Assembly: GCA_916613615.1 (NCBI GenBank)
Contig: OU744721.1
Span: 72,545,060-72,609,059 of the forward strand
From: Steromphala cineraria
Lineage: Eukaryota; Mollusca; Gastropoda; Trochida; Trochidae
Direction: 5' to 3'
Length of the DNA: 64,000 nucleotides
This document shows positions 1-13,800 of this stretch, in pieces; positions within the stretch are counted from its first letter, which is position 1; every line of letters starts with the position of its first letter. The notes under the pieces were generated by a model. It was not told the DNA's origin, searched no databases, and was given only the letters and a program-made list of their open reading frames with translations. The position numbers were made by a program, and so were the translations under genes.

Positions 1-1528
1 CGTCATAGATTCCGAAAACCGTCACAATGGCTTCCGAGTCGCGAAATATTTGTTACAGCAAACTGTCGGCATTTTACTGCATTTTTAGGGCAACTGATAA
101 ACAAAATACTTATCTTCCTTTCATTTTGTACTATTTTTTATTAAAGTCGTAAATGATTTGGTATCAATTTCTCTTTCGTTCGTTTTGAACAAAATAATTA
201 AGTCGTTTAATAAAAAACAGTATTAGATGAAAGGTCGTTTAGTTTCCTCTATGTGACATTGTATTAACCTGTTGAAGTGCTGGCGCTGTTTCTCAGACAA
301 ACGTAAGGCATGTACACTTCTTATGGAAATTTGACATATTTCGACTAACACTAATTGACGCTTTTAAGCGTTTTTGTGACAATGCTCTTTCAAAAGAACT
401 TCCCTCGGGGATATTGTATAAGGATAGGGTTAAAAGTTTGACACTAGTTTCACTTAACTCAATTGTGACAAAAAAATTAAGAACAATGAAAATGTCCTGA
501 AAGTAAAACAATAATATGTTTCTTAATTCTAAAACAATAACCCATTCAAAAGTCGATAGCAAGTGACCCTTCTGCCTATCCGATGGAAATGGCGGTATTT
601 GACCTGGTGTATAAGACATTTCATCTGACGCGAGTAAGTAGAAGGTGTAGCCACACGGGTCCCTCAAGGCTCCAGTTCATCTGCAATTGGGCAATATACC
701 TCCCGCAGATGCCTTTTATTTCCAAGATTCATTGAGTTATATGCCCGCCAGCTTCCTTTCTATAATAACAGGAGAATCTTGAGGGATCGTGATTAGGTTA
801 TATTGTAGAGAATCTAATTCCTAAGTGTTTCTACCGGGGCTGCAGCGAAACAATAATTAGATATCATCTCTGGACTGCAATCCTGAATTGCGATCCGTCT
901 GTACTCACAAAACATTGAAAGCATAATTTTGTCTAGAGTACAAAGGCGTAGGATATCCCGGATCATGAATCCACAAGGCCTGGATTGGACGAGAGTCCGA
1001 GAGCTGATGTGAGTTGTTTGCACGCAATATTTGGCGCTGGCTTGCTTTGATCATGGACTCCTTTATATGGGGGAAGGGAGGTAACTCTACCCGTGCTACG
1101 AGCTAATCATACTATTGATTAGCAGAAAGGTGCATGGGACGGAATGTTCTCAATTATTGATGGCATATATCGCAGTGATGGTTGTCTGTGACTGGGTTGC
1201 CTGTACTTATTGACTCTAGGGGGCGGAACAGCTCGTATCGCAAGACAATGATATGAAGGCCGTTTGTTCATTACCTCTTTTCATGTAGCATATTGCTAAT
1301 ATAAGTCATGGTACATGACCTTCCACGACATAAGGCATAGGTAAAATATTCTTAGAAATGCGACGAAACTGAGTTATGTAATAATTCTCTCAACAAATTG
1401 TAAATTTTAAGAGTCCTATCGGTAATTAATTGTCAATTATTGATTATATACGTTAATTAATCCTGGTCGATTATACAACAAACGTTTGAGTAAAATTAGA
1501 ACAATAATTATTTGTTTACCCATAGATG

Positions 1529-1888
1529 TTAAAGGGGCAGTAGCACGTTTTAGGGGAAATATTAGGTGATATCAGGAAAATGAAAATTAATGGTTGCAAT
1601 TGAAAGACAATGTATTTAAACTAAATGGAGCAGTAACAATTCAAATATATAACGTAAAGTTTAGTCATGGGATTCGTTTTTCTTACACAAAATAAATTAA
1701 AGGTGTTCACATAAAATGGCCGCCAATGGATTTTATGAGAATCGTCATACTTTGTCCTCTGACTGTGGATGATTGGCTTGTGTAATAAGCTTTTTGACAC
1801 TGTCAAACAAATACATTAAGCATTAACTTACAATTATCAGTGAAAAATTTAAAAATAAACTATCAAAAACGTGCTACTGCCCCTTTAA
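1529..1888 (+). mobile_element. TTAA-flanked MITE, copy 1 (352 bp)
   Basis: The element runs 1533-1884 between TTAA on both sides. Its ends are inverted: AGGGGCAGTAGCACGTTTT on the left and the reverse complement on the right. Internal landmarks include AAATGGCCGCCAATGGATTT and a GACACTGTC motif. No coding capacity. Copies 2 and 3 lie in the opposite orientation and copy 4 in the same one. Confidence 0.85.
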
Positions 1889-3397
1889 CGTATAGGTCTA
1901 TGGCATGTATAAGTGATTCAATTTGATTGCCTAAAGTAAAATATTTTCCATTGCACACTTAGGTAAATATTTGAGTTACTATCATATCTCAATAATTGCT
2001 AAACAATGGCAATTAAACAATGAGATTAAAAGCAAAAATGTCTTATCTTGAAGTAAAAAACATACAAACCGTTAACTTGTATGGTTTCGTAGTACTATAT
2101 ATAGTATACTATAATCGAAATAAGAGTACATTTTCGATAAAAAAAATGGTCCAAAATGAAAATCAATTTAATAGTAAAATGATGTAGCACTTTTATAGCA
2201 CACGAACTTAACCAATCACCTATTCATTCTGCTTGCTGAAAAGATGAACTACATTCAACAATTGATACTGACAAAGTAAAGTAATTATTTTCAATAAGGC
2301 CGGATACATTTCAACAGCAATACAAATACCATATGATTGATTATATTCATTTGTCAATCATGCTCAGGTATTAAACTACACTTTAAGGGAAAGCAATATA
2401 TTTTATTAGGACACTAGCCCATGATATTCAGAAAAAATACACGAATCAGCAAATTCATATTGCCTTTCTTTTAGACATCTGCATAGCGACAAACTATATG
2501 TTGCTATGCATAATGGAATTAACAGGTGTTAGGTAAATGGAGGATTGCAATAAAGTCTTATCGATCAAAAGGTCCTATGCACACAATAAAAGCACTGTCA
2601 CGAACTAATTTAATCAACGGCAGAAGTTCTGCTGTGACTTGAACTCTTGAAATATACACGGTTTTCACTCTACTTCGCATTTGTCTAAACGAAGTTATCT
2701 CCCTTACTACCTAAACTCCCTCTTTCCCGAGTACATGGGGAATGGTCGGCCAGAGTATTATAAAATCTCACTAGTTCGTACCATTTCCTTATTGTCTTTC
2801 CTTTGAAATTGAACCTTCGCTAAAGTAGAACCTAAAAAGTTATCCCTTTGTTTAGCAACGGACATTTGCCAAATATATAAATAATATATGTCTGTCGTGT
2901 AGCGGACAAAATAACAAAGTTTGCTAAGGCAAAAACATACTGCTTTGGGTTCTTGAAAAGAAAACGATTGCCTTTAAACTTTTTATGGATACCACTTTTA
3001 AGAGAAATAATAATATCATTCGCGCATTGAATAAATGATATGGCCAAATGAAATATTTAAATCATGTACATTTTAATTTTGTACTCTTACTCGTATCATT
3101 CACTGTCATCAAATCAGTTGGGATAGCTTGAGATTCGTGTAAACACATGAATTTATTCAGCGAACAAAAACTCTTACAAGCGACATTGTGACAAATAACA
3201 AAGAGATATATGTTGAGTGGCAAGTAGAAGGAACTACATGCAGCGAAATCAAATGAAATTTACTTTGTCCATGAAAGTAAATCAAATCAGTTAAATAACG
3301 TATAAGTCTCTTACAGACACCTGATTCACGTAATCTGTAAGTTGACGCGGCGTCGCTTCTTTGTGTTACTTCGCACTTCCCACCATTTTGTCAGGTT

Positions 3398-3748
3398 TTA
3401 AAAAGGTAGTAGAACGTTTTCTGAACATTTTATATTTTTAATTTTCACTGATGATTGTACGTTTATGGTAAATGTATTATTTTGACAGTGTCAAAAATTT
3501 CCTTACGCAAACCAATGATCCATAGTCAGAAAACAATTTCTAAAAAATCACATACAGTGAAGTCCATTGGCGTCCATTTTTGTGTGAACACCTTTAATTC
3601 ATTGAATATAAATAAAATGGAATCGCATGGCTCATTTCTTTGATTTATTTCTGCTTCATATAGTTAGATTAAATTGTCTTTCAAATGGAACCATTTACGT
3701 TCATTTTCCTGACATCACCTCATAAAAAACGTGCTACTGCCCCTTTTT
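3398..3748 (-). mobile_element. TTAA-flanked MITE, copy 2 (degenerate)
   Basis: This is a diverged copy of the 1.5-kb element in reverse orientation, at 3402-3744. The left end has decayed to AAAGGTAGTAGAACG after an intact TTAA. The right end CGTGCTACTGCCCCT is intact but is followed by TTTT in place of TTAA. The internal GACAGTGTC and the AACACCTTTAATTCATT stretch are shared with copy 3. Confidence 0.8.
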
Positions 3749-6649
3749 GCTTGTGTTTCAGGACCAAGGGTTTCTGCTAGAGATTTAAACAACTGAGACT
3801 CATCAGGTTTAACTCTGCAATGGTTCTTCAATTACCTACATCGTTTACATATTTTATGCCAACTTTGTACAGAAACAATGTTAACGTTCATCTCTGGTCA
3901 CTTATAGTAGTTACACAGTGCACTAATACTTAATAGTGAAGCAATTACTGAATAAAACGTATTTCTTTTATTTACAGCGGTACAAAGAAATCCAACTTGT
4001 ATTAAGGTTTCATTTTATATGTTTTGGTCATGATATAAACTTGTAATTATTCCTTTAATATCTCTACTTTATATTCTTAAAACGTATTTTGATATCTTTT
4101 ATGCCTAAGTATTATATCATCACATAAATTAACAAAATAATAAGAACATATAAATATTGATGTGGGTGTATATGAACGAATACTATAAACCCAGTTCGTT
4201 TCTGCCATTATGTCTGTACTGTCCTGGCGACACGATTTTCTATATTATTATTGGATCCAAGGGAATATAGAACCGAGTCACCTTAATCAATGTTTGGCAC
4301 CTGGATACCATCAGTGCAAATTCGAACATGTTATCTAATGTTCTCCGTGTATTGTTCAAAATCCAATTCGACTCCCATTGTTAGCTTACACAATCATCCG
4401 CTTCGCATCTAAATATTGAGTGGTTCACATTAAAAACACTATGTTTACACACTTTTGTTATTTTGCGTATTTCATATTCTATTCGTGTTATGCTTGCCGA
4501 TTGAGGATTAATAGGCGTGAAACGTTTGTTCTACGTTTACAAAAGGTTGTCATTGTAGCTTCTTGATTTAGAACGATACGTTGATAATAAAAGATTAATG
4601 TGTTTGTCTATGATCGTGATATGATCAACATGTATTGTGCGTTCAGTGATAGCCCCCTTGGGACGAGAGTCTACAATTATGTTCTCTCTTTACAGAATAC
4701 AACACTATTCGGTAGCCGGTGAATCCATAAAGGACGTAAAACTGACTGGGGGACGTATACTGATCTGTAAAAGTTACGCAACGCTCAAATAATATATACG
4801 GATCTCAGAAAAAAAAATGTTTTAAAACACATGTTTAGGAAAGTTATGTAACTGATAAACATTTCTAGTTAATCGTAATGTATTACATTATCAGATTGTA
4901 CATATTCAATGTGTAAACCAGTGTTTTGTTTTTATTGAATTTGCTCATTTCCTATATCATAAAAGTATTTTGAAGTATATGCTGTTAAAGAGTTCTGACT
5001 ATTTAGGTGAGTATTAACACAATCTGATAACGAAATACATACGTGTCTTCCTAGTCGCATACCAACGCCATGTTTTTAAAGTTTATCGATCAGCAGGAAA
5101 ACCATTAACCGTGTTCAATACGTCTACTCACACTAACTCTATGGTAATACATTATGTATCACAAGTCTTGTGTTCTGCGATGCCTGACGTCTTTTAGGTA
5201 GAAGATACACATGTACCTGATTCCTGCGAGGACTGACAGCCCAACTCGAAGATGTCGTATTGATTTTAACCAATGAGATCAGTTGCCAAGACCGGTATGC
5301 CTGGTTGTTAGTGCCAGGACGCGATCGACAGGTGTTGGGGTCGCCGAGTAAATATTAAAAATTAAAAATCATGTAGCTTTTCGTGATCCTTATACTACAT
5401 GAATATGATTGACACTTTTGTTGTATTATTGATATTACCTAAAATTACAATGTGTCTAAGACTTACATATAGGATATCGATCTAGTGGTTCAATATAGTT
5501 TGTATAGATTATATGAACATAATAGAAAACAGGAAGGGTACCTGTAAAATGATATTGATCACCATTTCTGTCGGAACATCAGCTTAGTGTCTTGTAAACC
5601 GTATGGGTGCATCATGCATGTCACTTTTGAACACAACTACCTACCAGTTTAAGGGTATTTTTATTTGATGTGTTGGAAGTATTTACCATGCAAACAAACG
5701 TGATCGACATCAAACAAGATGTTTTGACCTGAAACGAGAAAACTCTATTCATAACAATTTAGCTTTCACCATACATGTTGTATCTCCTTCCTTTTGTGAT
5801 GTTTTGTACATACATGTATAGGTAGATTCAAAACAAACATAAGGTTCACTTTAAAAGACATTACATGCAATTGTCACTTGAACAGTTTTTGTAAGCATTT
5901 TCCTAACAAACATGGTTCATTTTAAAAGATATTAAGTGTTTCTTGGAATGTTCTTGAAAATATGTTCATATTTTTCATTCTTGAATTTCCCCCTGCTATG
6001 ACGGTGCTAAATCAAACAGAAAAAACAAGCTAATAGGTGTGACTACAGTTTATTTAATTAAAATATACACTCATTGTATTGCACAACACAGACACTGTAT
6101 GCCCGTCCTAAAGAATCATCGCTCCGGGAGACGACTAAGGCTGGGCTGCATAGTAACAGGTTGGCTGTGTCGATGTTCTTCCGCACGCTTATCGACTACA
6201 TGGAAATAAATAGGGACAGGCAATGTCTGATAACAAATTGTGCCACCAAGATGAAGACAGGCAGACAATGAAGCCATAGTGTGGAGTTTATAGGTCGTTG
6301 AAACTTTCTCTACTTTTCGTTTTAATTCTTTGATAGAAATCCAAAACTATGAAGTAACAAAGTTTATGTCACATTGGGATTCGTATCCTGGTTTCAGGTT
6401 ATACGAATTAAGAAGGTAATACACAATCTAAAATTTACAAAATTGTTCAATGGGACAATGGGTTCTGTACATGGAATGAAATACAGATTCATATTTCCTG
6501 TTAATTAAATGTAACATTAGTCTGTGTGTGAATGGTGATTTACAGACATGTGCTAGAAATGGAAAAGCATGCCCTGAAATTATACAGAACAATCATATTT
6601 AGCATAAACCAATAATGTTCTTATAGTTATATTTACTAGAATATTATAA

Positions 6650-6971
6650 AATAAACAATAAAGAATAAATGAAAAATAAACAAAGTGAATACGATATTTC
6701 ATTATTCCAAATCAATGCGTTGGGGTTTATTTACAACAAGTTGCGATAACACCCTTTTCTCTATCATCTTTAATAAAAACAAATCTTTTAGAATTATATT
6801 CTTATATTCTTATTATATTTCTTATAATAATAACAACTAAAATATTACAAAGATAAGAATAAAGAATAAATAAAGAATTAATAAATTGAATAAGGTATTT
6901 CATTATTCAAGATCAATGTTTTGAAATGTATTTACAAAAGTTGCAATAACACCCTTTTCTCTATCACCTTT
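6650..6971 (+). repeat. Diverged direct duplication, 200-bp offset
   Basis: About 120 bases at 6650-6771 recur at 6850-6971. Shared landmarks are AAAGAATAAA, ATTTCATTATTC, GATCAATG or AATCAATG, and AACACCCTTTTCTCTATCA. The copies differ at many positions, so the duplication is old. Confidence 0.7.
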
Positions 6972-9900
6972 CAAAGAGGTTTTCTTTTAAAATTTTATTC
7001 ACAGTTTCAGGGTTGTATAACGCGACGGTAAATGATGAAGACATAACGTTACACACTTGTTACATGACGACCTTTGTAAACCCATTGGTGTGATGCTAAG
7101 GTTAAGCAATGCATCTAGCATTGGTGTAAAACATGCAGGAGTTTATGGGAGACATCGAACCCTTTGAAGTTTGTCTTTAAGTGACACGTATAATGATGTG
7201 TTGAAACCAGGGCAAGATTTGATGCATGTTGAAATTACTCTTTAAAAGACCGCTCCTCGTGAGAATACATGTTTAATTGGATGTTACACGCTACAGAGTG
7301 GAACCCTGGCGAGGTCAGGGTATCGAAGAAGAGATTTATTGTCGTCTCTGCAATATGGGTCCGTCTCTACCCTGTACAAAGGACTCAACACATTTTCGTC
7401 TAACAACAAGTAATTACAAAGCCAGAAGATGAAAGTTCCCCTTTGTCACTGTCAGTAGTGATATAGGGTTATCATGGACTATAAGTCATCTCTTATAATA
7501 ACTGACCTCGCCCCTGCAGAGCATAGAGTAATCATATCCAACAAATGAACACGTTTTGCTTTAGTCAGCAATATGAGGGAGGGAAGTACGGTCTTAAGAA
7601 TTGATAGTGCCGTTATGTTCGTGTAATACGTTTGTATTCAAAATCAAACCTTTCGTAATTCTCTCACATTCAGGAATGATAGAGCGTTAGATTGCTCTGC
7701 TTTACGTTAGTGAGAACATTTTGATAGAGTAGCTCCATGGGAAGACATAGTAGATACAAGGGAGGAAACTAGATGCCTATCAATGTCCCACCGAAAATGA
7801 ATGTGCAATGCATAGGAAACTTTCAGAGTGATACCATATAGTCTTCGAGAGTAAAATGTCAATTAACAAAAATATCCGATGTCTACATCAAACCAGAAAT
7901 TTTTCGATTGAAGTTTTTTTCTGCCGAAAGAACATTTCGTGTAGGTTTGTGTTCAAAGGAAAGATATCAGGTTTTCTGATATACTTTTTCATTAATTGTA
8001 ATGGTTAAGTTGTTGAATTCTACAAATGTTTATAATGATCAATCATTGTTAAATTCATTTTGGTTATGCTAACTAAATAAGACACAATTTCAATTCTCTG
8101 CTGATTGATTTGAAACTTACAGACACATGATGATGTTTGTACATACTATTACTTGATAAATTCATAAAATTGCATCGTATGTTATGATATACGTGATTAT
8201 CTCTTATAAGGTTCTATATCTATACCTATAAGAACAACGAGTTCAACTATTTAAATTCGTAAAATAATGAACTGATACACTTGATTCACATATTGCACAA
8301 ATTCAAAACACGACATGTTATGTACAAACATTGATAAAGCGAAAACAATGACAACACCAAAGCATTTTGGAAATGTGAAATCCTTTGTTACATGTTGCAT
8401 ATCAGTTCAAACAGCCGCCAATGAGTTATGTTCAAAGTGCTAACGTCAACTTAATTGCATAATAAAAACAGTACCGAAATGTACTAAACAAAGGATACTG
8501 TCGAGCGATCAAGAAATCATGATCAAAACAGACATTTAACATATGCTTCTTCTTAGATAATGAGTAAAAGGGTTTTAATACAAACTTTAGTGCAAGTCAT
8601 AATCATCAGTTCATACCGATAAAATAATTCGTTACAATGTCATTCATGTAAGAGTTTTTTGTGGAAATATTCAAACTGTCAAACCGTTAAAAATACAATC
8701 CTCCAAATTTAAAAAGTGGTTTAATTTTAAAGCAATTGTTGGTTGATATAGGATCAAAAACCATTCCATCTGATGTTTTGAAAAATAACGTTCAATTTCA
8801 TTCAATTGATCTGACAAATGTGTGTTTTAAATTCGGTTCAGAATCGTAAAAGGTGTCAAGAAAATTAAAAACAGATTCTTTTTCGTTCCGGTGAACACTG
8901 CCCGGATCGCTCCTGAAACCCAACAAGCCGCACAATTACCATTATCTGTCAACTTAAGACATAATATTGATTGATCAACGGGATGGGAGTTTAAAGTTTG
9001 GAAGTGATTGTTTTTCATCAGACAGTGGTATTTCGTTTCCATTTTATGAAGGATGTGATATTACTTTAGCTAGGCGTTATTTCAAACCTTGCAGCGGTAA
9101 TATTAGAAGCCAAGTTCTGTCTTAACTGTTAATTTCCAATGCTGGTTGTAAACTATGTGCTAAAATGCATTTCAGGGGTTTGATAATGCATTATTGATTA
9201 ATACATTACAAACATATTTGGAGTGATGATCAAAATCGTGTGAGAAATCTTACGACTGGAGTACTTGACCTTGGAATTAGGTATCGTTTCAAACCTATGG
9301 TAATATTTTCCAAATACACTTTCATTTTTAGAAAATGACTATTTTTTTCGTGAACTTATCTTGATGTTATATTGTAATAATTTAAAGTTTATCAAGTTAA
9401 ATTGCAAATTTGTTTATCATAAAAGAAGCAGTTACGAACTCATAATTACATAGCATGATGTAAGAAGACACAATTTTTCTTTACGCCAACACAATATTCT
9501 GTCAGCAAACATGTAGATAGGTAATTTTACAGAGACTGGCACGGCAAAGCAAGCACTGTCCATTATGTACAGGTTTTATACAATCATGATAACATACAAA
9601 AAATGTTTTTTACCGCACTTATTGGAAAGGTCAGAGAAGTGGATGTGAGAACACGGTCCGTAAAACAAACAATACAACGCTTCAACTACAGCTCAAGACA
9701 ACTGTGAAGGACTGACGGACAGTCTGTATAAAACCCGTGATGAACTTGACAGCACTTCACACAGCACAAGGCCAGTGTGCATGCCTTTAAGGCTGTTGTT
9801 TTCTCTTTCCAGGCAGACTTCTGGTTAAAAATGAAACAAAAATCTTTGAACATAAGAATTGAGAATATTGAGAACGATACAAGATGTGAAAGCAGTTAAC

Positions 9901-10400
9901 CGTATCGATTGTAGGTTGTTTTCAATCATTTCATTGTGTGCAATAGTACTCCAAAGAATGCATTAAGTTTCATTTATGTAATGGAATTCTATTTAGGAAG
10001 GATGTTAGTGAAAAGCACGGGCACTTTAACTGCATTAATTGTCATAACAATTACTTTATCAGCACCCACCAACATTATGTAATATCAATTGTTCACATGG
10101 TTCACATTCATGTAGTTCTCCCATTATTTGTATTTCGAAACTATACATGGTGGCTCAATCCAAGATATATTGCTTTTATCCAAGTCATTTAAAGTATCCA
10201 CGCAATAAAACACCTTTCTCAGCACTGTCACATGCCTTTCAACCCTTTACCACGTCAGTTAGGCTCACCGCGGACACAGATTCCATTCAGTGTGCATTGT
10301 ACGGGCCTCAAATACATCCTGCACAATACACAAAGTGCTGTCTTTGTGGAAAATAGATGTTTATAGGCCAACTTTAATAAATATGTACATCATTCCAGTG

Positions 10401-10838
10401 TTACTGCGTCTTAAATATGACGGTGATGCCGACGATGTTGATGATGACGTAGATGAGGAAGAAGAAGCGGTCAGTAACACACGCTATGACCCTCCACTCC
10501 CTCACATAGCGATCTCTCTCCTCGTGTTTCCGATGCTTCTCCTGGCTCTTCTCCAGAATCTCCCGGATACTCCTCACTTCCTCCAAGATGGCGCCCGACC
10601 GGAAGCCATGCCGGTCCAGGAACGAGTCCAAATCAGAGCCCTCCGTCTGAGTGTTGTTCATCCTATGGTCCAGTCCGTTGTCCATTAAACGGACTTTGGA
10701 AAATCGGACATCTTTTTCTGGATATTTATTCTTGGTCTCCCGGTACTGATTTGCCGTTCGAGGTTCAAAAACCTGTTCTGGTGGCTCTGTTATTTTATTG
10801 CGTAAGCAGAGTAGGGTTGCAATTCCTTTAATCGTGCA
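10401..10838 (-). CDS. nAChR exon 7: cytoplasmic loop, MA helix, M4, stop
   Basis: 438 nt including TAA, acceptor TTTCCAG before 10838. It encodes residues 440-584. The M3-M4 loop is about 110 residues and starts CTIKGIATLLCLRNK. A charged amphipathic helix (about 521-553, rich in Glu, Arg and Lys) leads into M4 (RVIACVTDRFFFLIYVIINI and on to VIFKTQ). Only three residues follow M4. An ATTAAA on the minus strand at 10373-10378 lies just after the stop and would give a very short 3' UTR. No AATAAA was noticed close downstream, so the transcript end is not settled. Confidence 0.97.
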   Translation of the reverse strand, partial: CTIKGIATLLCLRNKITEPPEQVFEPRTANQYRETKNKYPEKDVRFSKVRLMDNGLDHRMNNTQTEGSDLDSFLDRHGFRSGAILEEVRSIREILEKSQEKHRKHEERDRYVREWRVIACVTDRFFFLIYVIINIVGITVIFKTQ

Positions 10839-13800
10839 CTGGAAATGAAATAAGCTATAAAAACACCCACAACGTAACAAAATGTAACAGTCAATGTTTA
10901 TTTATCTGAGTCAAGGAGCTGTCTCTATAAATATTCATGGAGTCAACTTATAGGAAATGCATTATCAACTACTTGACAAAACCCATTATCTGATTATCGT
11001 AAAACGTTACTTGGAATATGTTAACTTTAATGGAACTTACAACTCTCAACCATTTAGGAGCTCTGTTGATGCGGACGCCCCTGAAGAACATGTTAGCGAC
11101 GATGCAGGCTAGGACCGTGGAGACGGTGATGAGAATCATGCTGAGACAGAAGTAGGCGCCTGCAAACACAAGTGTTACATCATTTCAATAGCTGGCACTA
11201 ATCTCCATTGGCCGATCCATTTCCCTAATTGTTAAAAGTAAGCTCTCTTTACACATCAGTTGGAATGACATTACAAGTGGTTTTACCTCCTAAATGAACA
11301 AAACATTTACGAACACATTGAGCGCCGTTTAGATGGAATTACTTCGAATCTAATTGTCATTTCTTTTTCCCACGTGTTAGAGATTCGCAAATATCTGATA
11401 GTTTTCCCTAGTGTTCAATTGTGATTTCAATTTGCAGAGAGGCGTTATCTAATCCGAGTGGGGCTTAAGTTTTATCGGTTACTCATTTAGTTGGAATAAA
11501 TCGTTTTGTGATTTTACTTGATCAAATCAGTTCAAAGTTAACTTTTACTTTCTTAATTCAGTTAGAAAATTACTTTTTACTAAGTATGACATGTTCATTA
11601 TTCATATTTGTGTTCATGTTCAAGATATAATATCAATTAAGATAGTGCTAAATGCATACTGGCCTATTTGATGCAGATTTGAATATCTGTTATCCAATTT
11701 CAAAGTAATAAATCACTGGTAAATATTTTTCTATACAAATGATATTCCTTGTTTTGTTTTTGGTAATGATTGATTACCATTTTCTTAATGTTAAGGTACG
11801 TATTCCGTCGTGAATTTATTAGGAAACAACACATGTTGCATAATAATGCTCGGAAACTTCTCCGCATACTCAAGAAATGTACGTGTTGTTTTACTCGGGT
11901 TACAACGTCAAAGAAAATTTTTAAAATCAGTGAAATGCCAATGTCCTTTGAATCTTAACATATCCCAAATACGGCAATTTGATTTATGTAAAGTTCATAT
12001 GTCATCCTCCAATTCTTGGGGAACTAATGTACGTCTCCCAGTCTGTCTGATAGTGATATATTTTATGCACTATTTGTGCAATGATTATGCTATTGAACAG
12101 AACCTATTAGTGTGAAAGTCTTCATCGTATATCTACATTTGATAGCAGCATACCATGCATACTGTCCTACACTTTAAAAATCAGTTTATTATTCGCCTCC
12201 TTAAGTTAATGTACACAAGAATAACGATAGCATATTTATCTATTGAAAAAGTTTCCAAACACCTCCAAATAGTAATGGATGATGTGACTAATTAGCTGTC
12301 GCAACTTAACCTTAACACCCTTCTTTCTGAATGAATTTGGGCTATACTTGATCAAATCGTCAATTCAAACGCAAAAGTTTATTATCCTCAGTACGATGTG
12401 AGCGAGGATATCACTGCAAAACCCATGTAACTGACCAATGAGAGGTACGGAGGCAGCTGCCCGTGGTGTGGACTCCGCTAGAACCAGCAGCAGGAAGAAG
12501 AAGGCTACGAATATGCTCATCCCTGCAACAGACACGGAGTGCCATTACAGCATAATGAAGTTATTAATACTAGAACATGACATGATAAGAACAAACACGT
12601 TTATGAAAATAAAACTGAATTACAAATTTTTTTGGAATGTTTTTCATCTGAAAATGTTGCAAATACACGTCATTTCCTCGTATTGAAATGACTGAAATTC
12701 CATTGCAAGTTCTAATTACTAATGTGTAGCAATCTTACTAACTTGTCAGTGTCGATTACAATATATTCTAGGGCTTAAATACTAACAGAATAATACTCCC
12801 GTATATTCATAAACCAATGTCTTTCAGAAAACCAGCTCCGTTGTAATCAATGATGTTTAAGATTTGCTGTATTACGTTGCTTGAAGTAGATAAGTAAATC
12901 ATGTGAAAATCAATAACTGAAGGTAAATGTCAGATGTGATATATCATTGCTTTTTTCTGAAACTGCTGATGATATTTACGTCTATGATTATGTTTTCACA
13001 TGATGCGATCGATAATATACATCCTTGTTTAAAGGGCAATGATCGTAAATTGATGCAGGTGGCTAAGCTTAATAATACATATGAACTTAGTGTGTGACTA
13101 AGTATTGTCGTTTTTATACCAATGACACGTTGTGAGAAAGTCTGACTAACCAAGCTGAAGTTTAGCCGGGGATTCTGGCGGCACCCAGAAGATTACGAGC
13201 GTCAGGAGAGACAGCAGTGCGCACGGTAGAACCAAGATGAAAGTGTAGAACGCCACCTTCCGTTTTAATTTCAAGGTGAACGTCAAATCGGGGTACGGTT
13301 CTGGGCAGCAGGTGTAATACTTGACGTTCCGTTTCGCCTTGTTCTTGAGAATATCCCACTCGTTGCTGGGAACAAAATCACTGGTATCCATGTGATGGTC
13401 AGCAACAAAGTCAATGTTAAGTTTCTCCCCGTTGTACGTCCATGAACCGAATTTTAGTCTACATTCCTGAGAGTCGAACGGGAAGTAAAGTGTATCAAAC
13501 AAACAGGAGCTCCGGAGAATAGCCTGGGGCATCCAGAGCAGTTCACCATTACTTTCCACAACCACCAGGGCATCCCGCTGTTCCTGGAGCCGGTCGTCGG
13601 CACTGTAAAGCAAGAAATAATATTGTCAGAGACACAAACTGCATAGTATGAACTATTTTTTCATCTGCCAGCTATACCTTGATTGTGGGCAGGTTTTGAA
13701 ACAAATTGTTTGAATGTACCAGACAGAATGTAGGCTTATGAATGGATGAAATATTTACTTATTATCACTTACATCAATGTTTCCACTGCTATTTTCAATA

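Larger units (their letters stand above)
1..10400. other. Downstream flank of the nAChR gene, no gene seen
   Basis: This is AT-rich intergenic DNA. The only structured parts noticed are two MITE copies (1529-1888, 3398-3748) and a diverged 200-bp duplication (6650-6971). The short open frames show no family motifs, domain features or linked splice sites. Confidence 0.6.

Noticed and set aside
9726..9740. TATAAAA after a GC-richer stretch, a possible plus-strand promoter
   Set aside because: No coding exon or other promoter evidence follows, and the motif is common in AT-rich DNA.
10290..10688. 132-residue plus-strand open frame with an acidic DDVDDDVDEEEE run
   Set aside because: It is antisense to the last receptor exon; the acidic run is the reverse of M4 codons.
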